Positions 36,588 through 43,806 of a stretch of DNA of 47,677 nt are shown piece after piece. Source of the stretch: Phycisphaerae bacterium (GTDB lineage Bacteria > Planctomycetota > Phycisphaerae > UBA1845); contig JAJDEA010000146.1 in the NCBI GenBank assembly GCA_029260035.1, positions 1 to 47,677 on the forward strand, in the 5' to 3' direction. Every line of letters begins with the position of its first letter. Within the stretch, counting starts at the first letter, position 1. The notes beneath the pieces are model-generated. The model made no database searches. It was not told where the DNA came from and saw only the letters and a program-made list of their open reading frames with translations. The position numbers and the translations under genes are program-made.

Positions 36588-37865
36588 TTGAACGTTATGG
36601 TCATAGGGGGTGGAGGGCGCGAACATGCTCTAGCCCTGCACCTGAATAAGTCGAGACACGTCGGTAGGATTCTTTGTGTTCCGGGCAATGCCGGTACTGC
36701 ACAGATCGGCGAGAACTTTGACCTTCCAGTTTCCGACTTCGCATCGCTTGCCAGGCTCGCGCACGAGCACGACGTGGATTTGACGGTCGTTGGGCCGGAA
36801 GCACCCTTGTGCGACGGAATTGTTGACCATTTTGAAGCCGAGGGGTTGAGAATTTTTGGCCCCTCGAAAGCTGCGGCTCGTATCGAAGGCGACAAGGCCT
36901 ATGCAAAACAGTTGATGAAATCTGCGCACATTCCGGCGCCAGAAGGGCGTTCTTTCGACCATTTTGAAGAAGCTCGCACTTTCATCGCATCTCGTGAAGC
37001 AGGTGTCGTGATTAAGGCATCCGGGTTGGCAGCTGGCAAAGGCGTTTTTGTTTGCAGTGACCCGGCTGATGCACTGGTCGCCCTTGAGAAGATTATGGTG
37101 GCTCGAGAATTCGGCGAGGCGGGCGACTCGGTTGTTGTCGAGGAATTGGTCAAGGGGCAAGAGCTATCCGTGCTGGCACTTGTCGATGATCGAACCATCT
37201 ACGTTCTCGAACCCGCGCAGGACCATAAACAATTTGGAGACGGAGACGTAGGGCCGAACACCGGTGGAATGGGGGCCTATAGTCCTGCGCCTATCGCCAC
37301 GCCCGAATTGCTCGATACGATTCAGCGCGAAGTGTTTGTTCCGATCGTTGACGCACTTCGCAGAGAAGGGGCGCCATACCGGGGGGTTCTCTATGCGGGC
37401 TTAATGCTGACACCCGGCGGCCCGAAAGTGCTTGAGTTCAATTGTCGATTTGGTGACCCGGAAACTCAGGTTGTCCTGCCTCGCTTGGAATCAGACCTTT
37501 ATGAAATGTTAAGCGCGGTCGTGGACGGCAAGCTTATCGATCTGGATTTGCGATGGACGCCGAAAACGGCAGTTGGTGTTGTTATGGCGGCTGGTGGATA
37601 TCCTGGTGTTTACGAAAAAGGAAAAACGATCGAAGGCCTGAGCGATTTGCAGGGCCAAGAAGATGTCTTCGTCTATCAGGCGGGAACGAAACAAATCGAA
37701 CATGTTACGGTCACCAATGGCGGGCGGGTACTCTGCGTGACTGGTATTGGCGACGACGTTGCATCAGCACAGAGGCGAGCATACGAGGCTGTCGATACAA
37801 TCAAGTTTGATAGCGCCTATTGCAGAAGAGACATAGGCAACAAAGCAATTGCACGACCCGTATAG
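36588..37865 (+). CDS. purD: Phosphoribosylamine--glycine ligase
   Basis: Second step of purine synthesis: joins glycine to phosphoribosylamine using ATP. It has the Rossmann N-terminus VMVIGGGGREHALALHL and an ATP-grasp domain (VVIKASGLAAGKGVFVC, GGMGAYSPAP, EFNCRFGDPETQ). I place the start at the TTG at 36588, ten bases after AAGGGGA, which gives LNVMVIGGGGREHAL, the usual PurD N-terminus. The ATG at 36597 and an upstream ATG at 36540 are alternatives. The gene is 425 residues long, normal for PurD, and ends in a long hairpin. Confidence 0.95.
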   Translation: MNVMVIGGGGREHALALHLNKSRHVGRILCVPGNAGTAQIGENFDLPVSDFASLARLAHEHDVDLTVVGPEAPLCDGIVDHFEAEGLRIFGPSKAAARIEGDKAYAKQLMKSAHIPAPEGRSFDHFEEARTFIASREAGVVIKASGLAAGKGVFVCSDPADALVALEKIMVAREFGEAGDSVVVEELVKGQELSVLALVDDRTIYVLEPAQDHKQFGDGDVGPNTGGMGAYSPAPIATPELLDTIQREVFVPIVDALRREGAPYRGVLYAGLMLTPGGPKVLEFNCRFGDPETQVVLPRLESDLYEMLSAVVDGKLIDLDLRWTPKTAVGVVMAAGGYPGVYEKGKTIEGLSDLQGQEDVFVYQAGTKQIEHVTVTNGGRVLCVTGIGDDVASAQRRAYEAVDTIKFDSAYCRRDIGNKAIARPV

Positions 37866-37869
37866 CAGA

Positions 37870-37911
37870 ACGCTACCTTTGGCGCTTGCAAAGAAGTGCC
37901 AAAGGTAGCGT
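37870..37911 (+). terminator. Long hairpin after purD
   Basis: A perfect 14-base stem (ACGCTACCTTTGGC with GCCAAAGGTAGCGT) around a 14-base loop. There is no T-tract on either strand, so it may be a weak terminator, an RNA end-protecting stem or a shared end for purD and the minus-strand operon. Five bases separate its left edge from the purD stop. Confidence 0.6.
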
Positions 37912-37953
37912 CATTCCAATTGCAGAAATGTGTTGTCTGTGAGCCACGCCCGA

Positions 37954-38076
37954 TTAGAGCAGGAATGGCCCTACCAGGAAAAATACATCAGCCAGCGTGT
38001 TCGAGATACATCCACCAAACTGAAATATCATTGCGCCGGTCGCCATGAGGGCGAGGAATCGTGTTTGTGTCTTCAC
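37954..38076 (-). CDS. Small exported protein, 40 residues (twin 2 of 2)
   Basis: A 40-residue ORF too short for most gene callers. It starts at GTG 38076 with GGAG about 8 bases upstream and ends TAA at 37954. The N-terminus is basic (MKTQTRF), then hydrophobic, then FQFGGC (lipobox-like), then a hydrophobic tail ending GPFLL. Homology with the upstream twin (same length, same position of Cys, same PFLL end) argues that it is real. Small proteins with a QFGGC motif occur in planctomycete genomes, a comparison from memory. It would be lipid-anchored or embedded in the envelope. Confidence 0.62.
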   Translation of the reverse strand: MKTQTRFLALMATGAMIFQFGGCISNTLADVFFLVGPFLL

Positions 38077-38181
38077 GGTTTTCTCCAACCTATTTAGGGG
38101 GCAATCAAAAGAAGGCGAGAGGGCATGAACGCGCCCGCGCGCTTCGTTTAATTAGTACCATTGTGCCTATTCTTACGCACT

Positions 38182-38304
38182 CTACTGTCCCAGCAAAAAC
38201 GGAGTTGCGATGTTGAGCAACCAGGTTTCAACACAGCCCGGGAGGATTCCGAAAACAACTCCGCTGCACAATAGTGCAGCCGTTTTATATGCACGAAGTT
38301 TCAT
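38182..38304 (-). CDS. Small exported protein, 40 residues (twin 1 of 2)
   Basis: A 40-residue ORF starting at ATG 38304, with GGAGAAG six bases upstream, and ending TAG at 38182. MKLRAYK, then a hydrophobic core, then ILPGC (a good lipobox), then VETWLLNIATPFLLGQ. It lies 105 bases upstream of its twin and about 80 bases downstream of the outer-membrane barrel gene, all on the minus strand, so the three are probably one operon. The mature peptide would be only about 17 residues. Confidence 0.65.
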   Translation of the reverse strand: MKLRAYKTAALLCSGVVFGILPGCVETWLLNIATPFLLGQ

Positions 38305-38386
38305 ATGTCTTCTCCGAATGATCGTGTAAGCCTAGCCGAATAATCCAGGCTCAAAGATAAGTTCCTTGCCAGTTATTATTGGCTTC

Positions 38387-39424
38387 TTAAAAACTTACGA
38401 CGGTGTTGAAAGTGAATCGATAATCTTCAACGTTCTCAGAGGCGCTTTCCAGCGGGAATTCATAGGCGAAACCAACGGACACATTGTCCATGGCTTGCCA
38501 ACGGAAACCCACGGCTGCGGAGAAGAAGTCTCGCCCGGATGCTTTCGAGGCGCCCAAGCTTCCCACGTCGAGATAATCCTGCCCCAAAGGCAAACGGTCA
38601 GCATTCGTAACCCAATGAGTACCGTTTACTTCAACCAACGGCTTAAACGTTTCGGTTAACTCGTAATCCAAATGCAAACCCCAGACAACACTCGAGTTGG
38701 CATCGGTTCGGTCAGTGGCGATTCGTCCGCCCAGCATGCCAAGGAAATGCCATCGATCCCATCCCTTACCATAACTGAAGAAAGGATTGATTTCGTGGCT
38801 ATCACCGCCTTGCCATGCGTCTGAGGACCCGTTGTCCCACTCCCATCTCAAGCCCGCAGTCAATATTTCTTGATCGGCAGGATTGCTATAAAGTACATAT
38901 TTCAAACCAACTGCGAGATCATTCCAGCCATCGCCAGCGCTTGTGATATGACTATCGACCCAGCTGTACCCGTCTTTCGTTGCGATCAACGCAAGTTTTT
39001 CGGTTAGTGCAACTCTGATTTGCATCGCGGCGACGTGAACCTGTCCGCCTCGAAGAACCGATCCCCCAGGGATTTTATGATAGATGTAAAGGAACCTGAG
39101 ATCCGTCGTGATGAACGGGTCTTCGAAGTAAAGCGGGTTACTGACGGGCATGGTAAAGCTGTCATAACCGGAAAGACCGGTGAGAAACCCAGGCCAAGCC
39201 TTGGACTCCAAGTCCGTAACCCACGTCGGATGCTTTGAGGACGTGGTGCTCGACTCGCTCGAAGCATCGGCTCCCGAATCCTGGAGCATGTTCAGATTCG
39301 AATCCGCCAAGCCCAGCGATAGATTGATCGCCCCATCATTTCCAAGAGAGGGATTTGCCGAAACGATCATCCCCACCAAAATTGCGAGACTCATTATTCT
39401 TGAGGATCGCCAACACATTAACAT
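38387..39424 (-). CDS. Outer-membrane beta-barrel protein (transporter/porin-like)
   Basis: A 345-residue protein with a signal peptide (SLAILVGMIVSANPSLG). It has a beta-rich body with alternating aromatic strands, such as DLRFLYIYHKIP, LTAGLRWEWDN, GLHLDYELTETFKP and AAVGFRWQAM. It ends in TVVSF, with the C-terminal Phe of BAM-inserted barrels. It may be a porin or a member of the phenol-degradation MetA-like barrel group; substrate unknown. I place the start at the ATG at 39424, which gives a clean signal peptide and has AAGGA upstream. The longer frame to 39478 adds 18 polar residues. Confidence 0.75.
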   Translation of the reverse strand: MLMCWRSSRIMSLAILVGMIVSANPSLGNDGAINLSLGLADSNLNMLQDSGADASSESSTTSSKHPTWVTDLESKAWPGFLTGLSGYDSFTMPVSNPLYFEDPFITTDLRFLYIYHKIPGGSVLRGGQVHVAAMQIRVALTEKLALIATKDGYSWVDSHITSAGDGWNDLAVGLKYVLYSNPADQEILTAGLRWEWDNGSSDAWQGGDSHEINPFFSYGKGWDRWHFLGMLGGRIATDRTDANSSVVWGLHLDYELTETFKPLVEVNGTHWVTNADRLPLGQDYLDVGSLGASKASGRDFFSAAVGFRWQAMDNVSVGFAYEFPLESASENVEDYRFTFNTVVSF

Positions 39425-39890
39425 GGTATCAGTCCTTTCCGATTTGATTTCAGCGTCAACAGATTCCATAGAACGCATGCCGGGAGTTTACGATGGGCAC
39501 CACGCTCATTCGAGCAAGTAGGGTGCAAACAGTCCCTCTGTTAGAAAACGGACGCTGATGGGTGACACGCTATGACCGCATAGCGGTTCATTGCTAGACG
39601 ATCATAATATCGGCCTTGAGCTACTGTCAGCTTGAGATATGTAGCTACACTTGATTGTGTCGCGATCGCTCTGAAGTGTGATTCTCAGGTATGGAATGCT
39701 GGTTTCATCTGCGGAAATCAAAGGAGGGGTGCATCAAATGCGGTCAACCGTCGCGGACTCGGTAATGGACAATTGTTGGTTTCCGCCTGAATGTGGGATT
39801 CCTGCGCGTGACAGAGGCCGAGGGAATTCGATTTCCGTGCCCCTTTGCTCTCTGAGTACCCGCTGCTGATTGGTTCCCATCGAGAAACAA
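39425..39890. other. Intergenic region, no confident gene
   Basis: About 470 bases. A plus-strand ORF at 39738-39869 (43 residues, start MRSTVADSVMDN) has a strong AGGAGG at 39721-39726 but 11 bases of spacing and no similarity; it is left uncalled. A stem AGCTAC/GTAGCT spans 39619-39646. No promoter is assigned. Confidence 0.4.
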
Positions 39891-39932
39891 AAAAGAGGGC
39901 CGACTCGGTGCATGACCGGTCGACCCTCTTTT
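39891..39932 (-). terminator. Strong rho-independent terminator (usable both ways)
   Basis: A 14-base stem (39891-39904 with 39919-39932) with one mismatch: AAAAGAGGG pairs with CCCTCTTTT and CGAC with GTCG. On the minus strand the stem is followed by a T-rich run (TTTTTTGTTTC). It terminates the coiled-coil lipoprotein gene at 39984; plus-strand use is possible. Confidence 0.9.
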
Positions 39933-39983
39933 CATTAATCAAATGTGCAAATGTGCGCTCTTGCCCAGCGCACTCTTGACTTC

Positions 39984-41474
39984 CTAGTTGTCGCCCCAGG
40001 ACGTGTGAATTGTCTTGGTTCTCAGGGATTCCGTGACGCTGGTTCCCACAGGCATCTCTGGGGAATCAACATGGTGCAGACGAACCGTCATCATGGACTC
40101 GCTTTCGAGTGCGTTCGCCATGCGTGCTGGGATGTTGTCGCCGACAAGCGTAGCGGTGAGAACACGCGCATGGCCGTGACGGTAAATGACATCCGTAGCG
40201 TTGGTCAAGGTCTGTAGCGTGCTGCGTGCTTCGCCGATGCCTGCGATTTGATCGTCATTGTCCTTGAAGGCTGCGGCGATCTGCTGGCGGTCTGCTTCGA
40301 AACCAACTCTCATGCTGCTGTTAGGCTCTGCATTTGCGTGGAGAGCGTCGATGTGCTCCTGCATCGACTTGAGCACGACTGCTTCGCGCTTGAGTTCCTG
40401 TTCAACTTCTTCCAAGGCGCGGAAGCTGCCATTGGGGTCGATCAGCTCAGCCGTGAACGCAAGCCCGATGCTCTGCTGACGGCACTTCGCAATTTGCGAG
40501 TTGACCTTGTTGAATTCCGCATAGCTCATCTGGAGTCTCTGCTCATTTTCGATGAACTTCGTGCCGTGGTGGTACAGGTGATCTGTCACGGTCAGGAAAC
40601 GCTTGTTCCGTTTCAGATATTTTACTTCTTCATTCAAAACGGAACGGTAGTTGATGAGGTCGCTACGCAACTCGTTGACGCGACCGAGCTTCTCGACTGT
40701 TTTTTCGTAATCGGCGACGAGAACCATCTTGGTAATCGCTTGACCGTTGCGTGCCGAAACGAGGTCAGTCTTGGTGAAGGTAGGTCTCGTTGTCGGGTAG
40801 AGTCCACTGCCGCCGCCGGGAAGCAGAAGAATGTCTGCCAACTCAAACAGGTGTTTGAACTGACGGCGCTGGTGGGCGTTGGCACGGGCTTCCGCTTTCA
40901 TTGCGTGCTTTAGGCGGTGTTCAAGTTTACCAAGTGTAGACAGTTGCTTGCGGTAGTGCTCAAAGTCTTCAACGTCGCCGGTCTCAAATTTGCCGGAGAT
41001 TTTTGCGTTGTAACCAAGCCATTCCTTCTGGTCGTTTACGCCCTGGTGCCAGGCTCTGAGCGTGTCAAGCGTGTCATCGCAATTGTTGACATTAAGCCAT
41101 CCTTCGTAAGCCGAACCGCCGTCAACGTCAAAGTAGCGGAACATGTATGGGCCTGGTTCGAGTGAAGTGTGCGAGTGGGTGACATCCGCACCGTCGAAAT
41201 GTCCGCCCCACATAACGACGTGCTGTGGACTTGACCCCGGCACCCAATCCTGCTCCTGGCCCATCCCGTTCGGAGTGTTTGCAGGGCTGGATGTCAACTG
41301 GGCATCACTGTCGTCCCAATTGTTCGTTGCAGGAACGTACTCGGGAGGCATAACAAAACGCACAGCTACCGAGTTGTAATCCATTTGACCGGCGGGGCCA
41401 CCAACCGTCTGAGTACAGCCGAGCATTGTTGCCGTGATACCGATCAGGCCCACGGCCAAAAGTCTGTAACGCAT
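39984..41474 (-). CDS. Coiled-coil lipoprotein, unknown function
   Basis: About 496 residues from the ATG at 41474 (MRYRLLAVG...). A lipoprotein signal ends TMLGC, and AAGGAGAAG precedes the start. The first 130 residues are beta-rich with an N-terminal MDYNSVAVRFVMPPEY and a GGHFDG motif. About residues 150-420 are highly helical, with heptad-like stretches such as YRKQLSTLGKLEHRLKHAMKAE, YLKRNKRFLTVTDHLYHH and EEVEQELKREAVVLKSMQEH, suggesting coiled coils. The last 70 residues return to beta (HGHARVLTATLVGDNIP). It may link the outer membrane to other envelope parts. No family is recognised. Confidence 0.72.
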   Translation of the reverse strand: MRYRLLAVGLIGITATMLGCTQTVGGPAGQMDYNSVAVRFVMPPEYVPATNNWDDSDAQLTSSPANTPNGMGQEQDWVPGSSPQHVVMWGGHFDGADVTHSHTSLEPGPYMFRYFDVDGGSAYEGWLNVNNCDDTLDTLRAWHQGVNDQKEWLGYNAKISGKFETGDVEDFEHYRKQLSTLGKLEHRLKHAMKAEARANAHQRRQFKHLFELADILLLPGGGSGLYPTTRPTFTKTDLVSARNGQAITKMVLVADYEKTVEKLGRVNELRSDLINYRSVLNEEVKYLKRNKRFLTVTDHLYHHGTKFIENEQRLQMSYAEFNKVNSQIAKCRQQSIGLAFTAELIDPNGSFRALEEVEQELKREAVVLKSMQEHIDALHANAEPNSSMRVGFEADRQQIAAAFKDNDDQIAGIGEARSTLQTLTNATDVIYRHGHARVLTATLVGDNIPARMANALESESMMTVRLHHVDSPEMPVGTSVTESLRTKTIHTSWGDN

Positions 41475-41640
41475 TCGTACTTCTCCTTCACAAAGGCCTT
41501 TGATTCCGAAACTAGGCAAAACCACGATTTAGAAAACCAATATGCGACATACGAGTCGCATCCTCTTTTGAGAGTGAACCGATCAGCTTGATTCGCCAGG
41601 CAATTTATCTTCATTTGCCTAATGACGATTGACAGGTTCT

Positions 41641-41853
41641 TTATTCGTCGTGAAAAAGACTCCACGAACACGCAACAGCCAAGCCGATTCCTGTTAGGGA
41701 AATGATCGCCAACGTCATGCCTGACGAGAGCTTGCCAACTTCCCATAATAGCCATGCAATTCCTGCGATCGTCGTCAGACAGAGTTCGATAAGCTGACTC
41801 GACCGCATCGGAACCGGCGGTGGCCTAAAGTGCTGCTTGGGTATCGGTTTCAT
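41641..41853 (-). CDS. Small two-helix membrane protein
   Basis: A 70-residue protein from the Met at 41853. Two transmembrane segments (ELCLTTIAGIAWLLWEV and MTLAIISLTGIGLAVACSW) are joined by a short charged loop. The N-terminus is proline-rich (PKQHFRPPPVPM). No Shine-Dalgarno is evident and a longer frame runs to 41985, so the start is uncertain. Function unknown. Confidence 0.5.
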   Translation of the reverse strand: MKPIPKQHFRPPPVPMRSSQLIELCLTTIAGIAWLLWEVGKLSSGMTLAIISLTGIGLAVACSWSLFHDE

Positions 41854-42049
41854 TATCGCGCATCTGAAATTGTCAGAAATGTTGCACCAAGCGACCATGC
41901 GATATCGCTGAGTCAATGTCAAAGAAGAAATTGGATCGATTCGCAGGTCCGAAAATACTTGCATGTTGTGGCATGTCAGGCTCAACTGATGGAGACTCTC
42001 GTTGATTCCAGTTCATTGGCGCAAAAAACCGCAGAAACGAGCGTACTTA

Positions 42050-42057
42050 GCCGATTA
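42050..42057 (+). promoter_or_regulatory. Possible sigma-28-type -10 element
   Basis: GCCGATTA matches the flagellar sigma factor -10 consensus GCCGATAA at 7 of 8 positions. It lies 77 bases before a YjfB-like gene. The -35 partner (TAAA) is not convincing, so the call is weak. Confidence 0.3.
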
Positions 42058-42133
42058 TGTAGAGTCGTTTGTATTGTCGTAGCAGACGATCGCGCGAAAG
42101 TTGTGGATCGAAGACAGCTTGGAGGTTTCACCA

Positions 42134-42340
42134 ATGGGTGTGGGTGCAATTAATTCGGCAGTCGGGCTAAATCAAGCGTTGGTGAAACAGGAAATCCAAA
42201 CGACCTTGTTGGCCAAGTCTAATGACGCACAGAAGCAGCAGGGCGAAGCGGTTCTGTCACTCCTCGATTCCGCGATTGAAATTGCCAACGCATCCCCATC
42301 TCATTCTCAAAAATCAGGTACTATCGATACAATCGCATAA
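42134..42340 (+). CDS. Putative motility protein (YjfB-like)
   Basis: A 68-residue protein starting MGVGAINSAVGLNQALVKQE. The centre (TTLLAKSNDAQKQQGEAVLSLLDSA) resembles YjfB-family small proteins, often found among motility genes, with the characteristic 'lakxxxDxxKQQGeAvLxLL' pattern. TTGGAGG at 42119-42125 lies 8 bases from the ATG and decides this start over the one at 42101. No flagellar genes are visible in the window. The function of the family is poorly known. Confidence 0.7.
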   Translation: MGVGAINSAVGLNQALVKQEIQTTLLAKSNDAQKQQGEAVLSLLDSAIEIANASPSHSQKSGTIDTIA

Positions 42341-42420
42341 CCAAGTAGACCGCCTTCAAATCCGCAACTCAGCCTGAGACGTACGTCCACCATTTCAACT
42401 GGATTGTCGCCAAGACCACG

Positions 42421-43209
42421 TTATGAAGTCACCGCCTCCGCCGTTGAGCGCACGCACCGCGATCGTTCATAGAGAGTGATTGCCATGGCTACGCAGAGGG
42501 TCGTGATTGACGGAATGACGAAGCTGCTTAGGGGAAGCTCGCACATTGCGACAGCGAGGTTGCGCCAGATTAGCCACGGCGCGCCATGTATGATCTCTGG
42601 TATTCGAGGCTGGATGGAAACAAAGGCGATATCCTGAGCGAAGTATCCAATCAGGCTGCAAGCAGCAGGACCGAATGACATTATTCCCACGAAGAAGACT
42701 GCGACGACAACCGTCCAGCGAACAAGGCTACGGACCAGATGGAATTCTTCTATGGGCAGAGTGCGTGTTACACGCTGCTCCAGAAGACTTGCTACAAAAG
42801 CGGGCACGATAGCTAACAAGGTGATTGCGACAAAGAGGCCACATCCGACCGCCAAGCGATAGGCGGTGGGTGTGGGGCCGGGGAGGAACACCGCTGCGCC
42901 GACGGACGCACATAGGGCGCCCCCGACCATCCATATGGCGATTGGGCGCGTTTTCACCAAGGCGTCTCGAAAATCGCTAGCGCGTTGTTCACGGCGCAAT
43001 CGCCGACGGAGTTGTGCTGGGTCGCCAAACTCGGCCAGTGCGGCTCGAATTGCATCTTCGAGAGTCGAACCAGTGGCGCTTTTAGACGCAATACACTCGT
43101 GCAAATGATCGTGCCACTCGTCGGCAATCTCAGTCCGCCGATCCATGGGTAATCCGCTGCCTGACAAGACGTTGCGTATCCATCTGTTGACGGCGGGAGA
43201 ATCACGCAT
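42421..43209 (-). CDS. Multi-pass membrane protein with N-terminal HAAS-type domain
   Basis: A 262-residue protein. The N-terminal 70 residues (MRDSPAVNRWIRNVLSG, then 'ADEWHDHLHECIASKSATGS' and 'AIRAALAEFGDPAQLRRRLR') form the HAAS/permease-prefix domain commonly encoded beside PadR regulators. The rest has five to six hydrophobic segments. The start at 43209 has GGAGG 8 bases upstream and overlaps the PadR stop. Such pairs probably regulate envelope stress or transport; role unknown. Confidence 0.8.
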   Translation of the reverse strand: MRDSPAVNRWIRNVLSGSGLPMDRRTEIADEWHDHLHECIASKSATGSTLEDAIRAALAEFGDPAQLRRRLRREQRASDFRDALVKTRPIAIWMVGGALCASVGAAVFLPGPTPTAYRLAVGCGLFVAITLLAIVPAFVASLLEQRVTRTLPIEEFHLVRSLVRWTVVVAVFFVGIMSFGPAACSLIGYFAQDIAFVSIQPRIPEIIHGAPWLIWRNLAVAMCELPLSSFVIPSITTLCVAMAITLYERSRCVRSTAEAVTS

Positions 43210-43540
43210 AGCTCTTACCTCCAAGGATTAGGGCGACGCCGCGTACCATTTGATCCCATTGGGCGCTGCGATCCGCCAAACATCGATGGCCCTTGCGGGT
43301 CAGCGAATAGACACGCTTTCGCCGCCCTCCTGTTCCCGACTCCCATCGTCCGCGTATGAGACCTTTGGCTTCGAGTTTATAGAGGAGTGGGTAGAGTGTG
43401 CCTTCGCCCAGCGCGAAGATTCCTTCGCTTTGGGCTTTGAGCTGCTGGACAAGTTGATAGCCGTGCGACGGCTGGCGGGCGAGCGCCGCCAATACGACGG
43501 TTTCGGTAGTTCCCTTGAGGAGCTCTCGATTTAGTTTCAT
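43202..43540 (-). CDS. PadR-family transcriptional regulator
   Basis: A 112-residue winged-helix repressor of the PadR type: LKGTTETVVLAALARQPSHG, GEGTLYPLLYKLEAKGLI and GRWESGTGGRRKRVYSLTRKG. The start at 43540 (MKLNRELL) has GAGGT upstream. It overlaps the HAAS protein gene and is co-transcribed with it. It probably represses its own operon through the TATAC/GTATA operator at 43544-43588. Confidence 0.93.
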   Translation of the reverse strand: MKLNRELLKGTTETVVLAALARQPSHGYQLVQQLKAQSEGIFALGEGTLYPLLYKLEAKGLIRGRWESGTGGRRKRVYSLTRKGHRCLADRSAQWDQMVRGVALILGGKSYA

Positions 43541-43543
43541 ATT

Positions 43544-43588
43544 TATACCTCGTATAGCAAAGTATACGCCACCCACGCATATAGTCAA
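43544..43588 (-). promoter_or_regulatory. Promoter and probable PadR operator
   Basis: On the minus strand TTGACT (plus 43583-43588), a 16-base spacer and TATACT (plus 43561-43566) form a near-consensus sigma-70 promoter. Between the -10 box and the PadR start lies the palindrome TATAC-CTC-GTATA at 43544-43556, and GTATAC recurs at 43562-43567 within the -10. This arrangement suits autorepression by the PadR protein. Confidence 0.72.
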
Positions 43589-43806
43589 GGCGAATCGCGA
43601 AGTTTTCTCTTAGATGTGCGCGATCGGCCCGACACGGTTTTTCGCCAGATCGGATTCTGTCTCGAAAACTACGTCCGCATGTGCTTCCACGAGCCTACGA
43701 CCGAAGCGGTCATCACGCGATCCTTTCCGGCCTTGTCGCATTAGGCTACGATTGTTGCAGATGCTGATGTCTCGTTGCGCGAGAGTGGCAGGGCGATTCC
43801 GGAAAC

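Noticed and set aside
39738..39869. 43-residue plus-strand ORF with strong AGGAGG
   Set aside because: Spacing to the ATG is 11 bases, the product has no signal peptide or similarity, and it lies over a terminator-facing region; kept as a note only.
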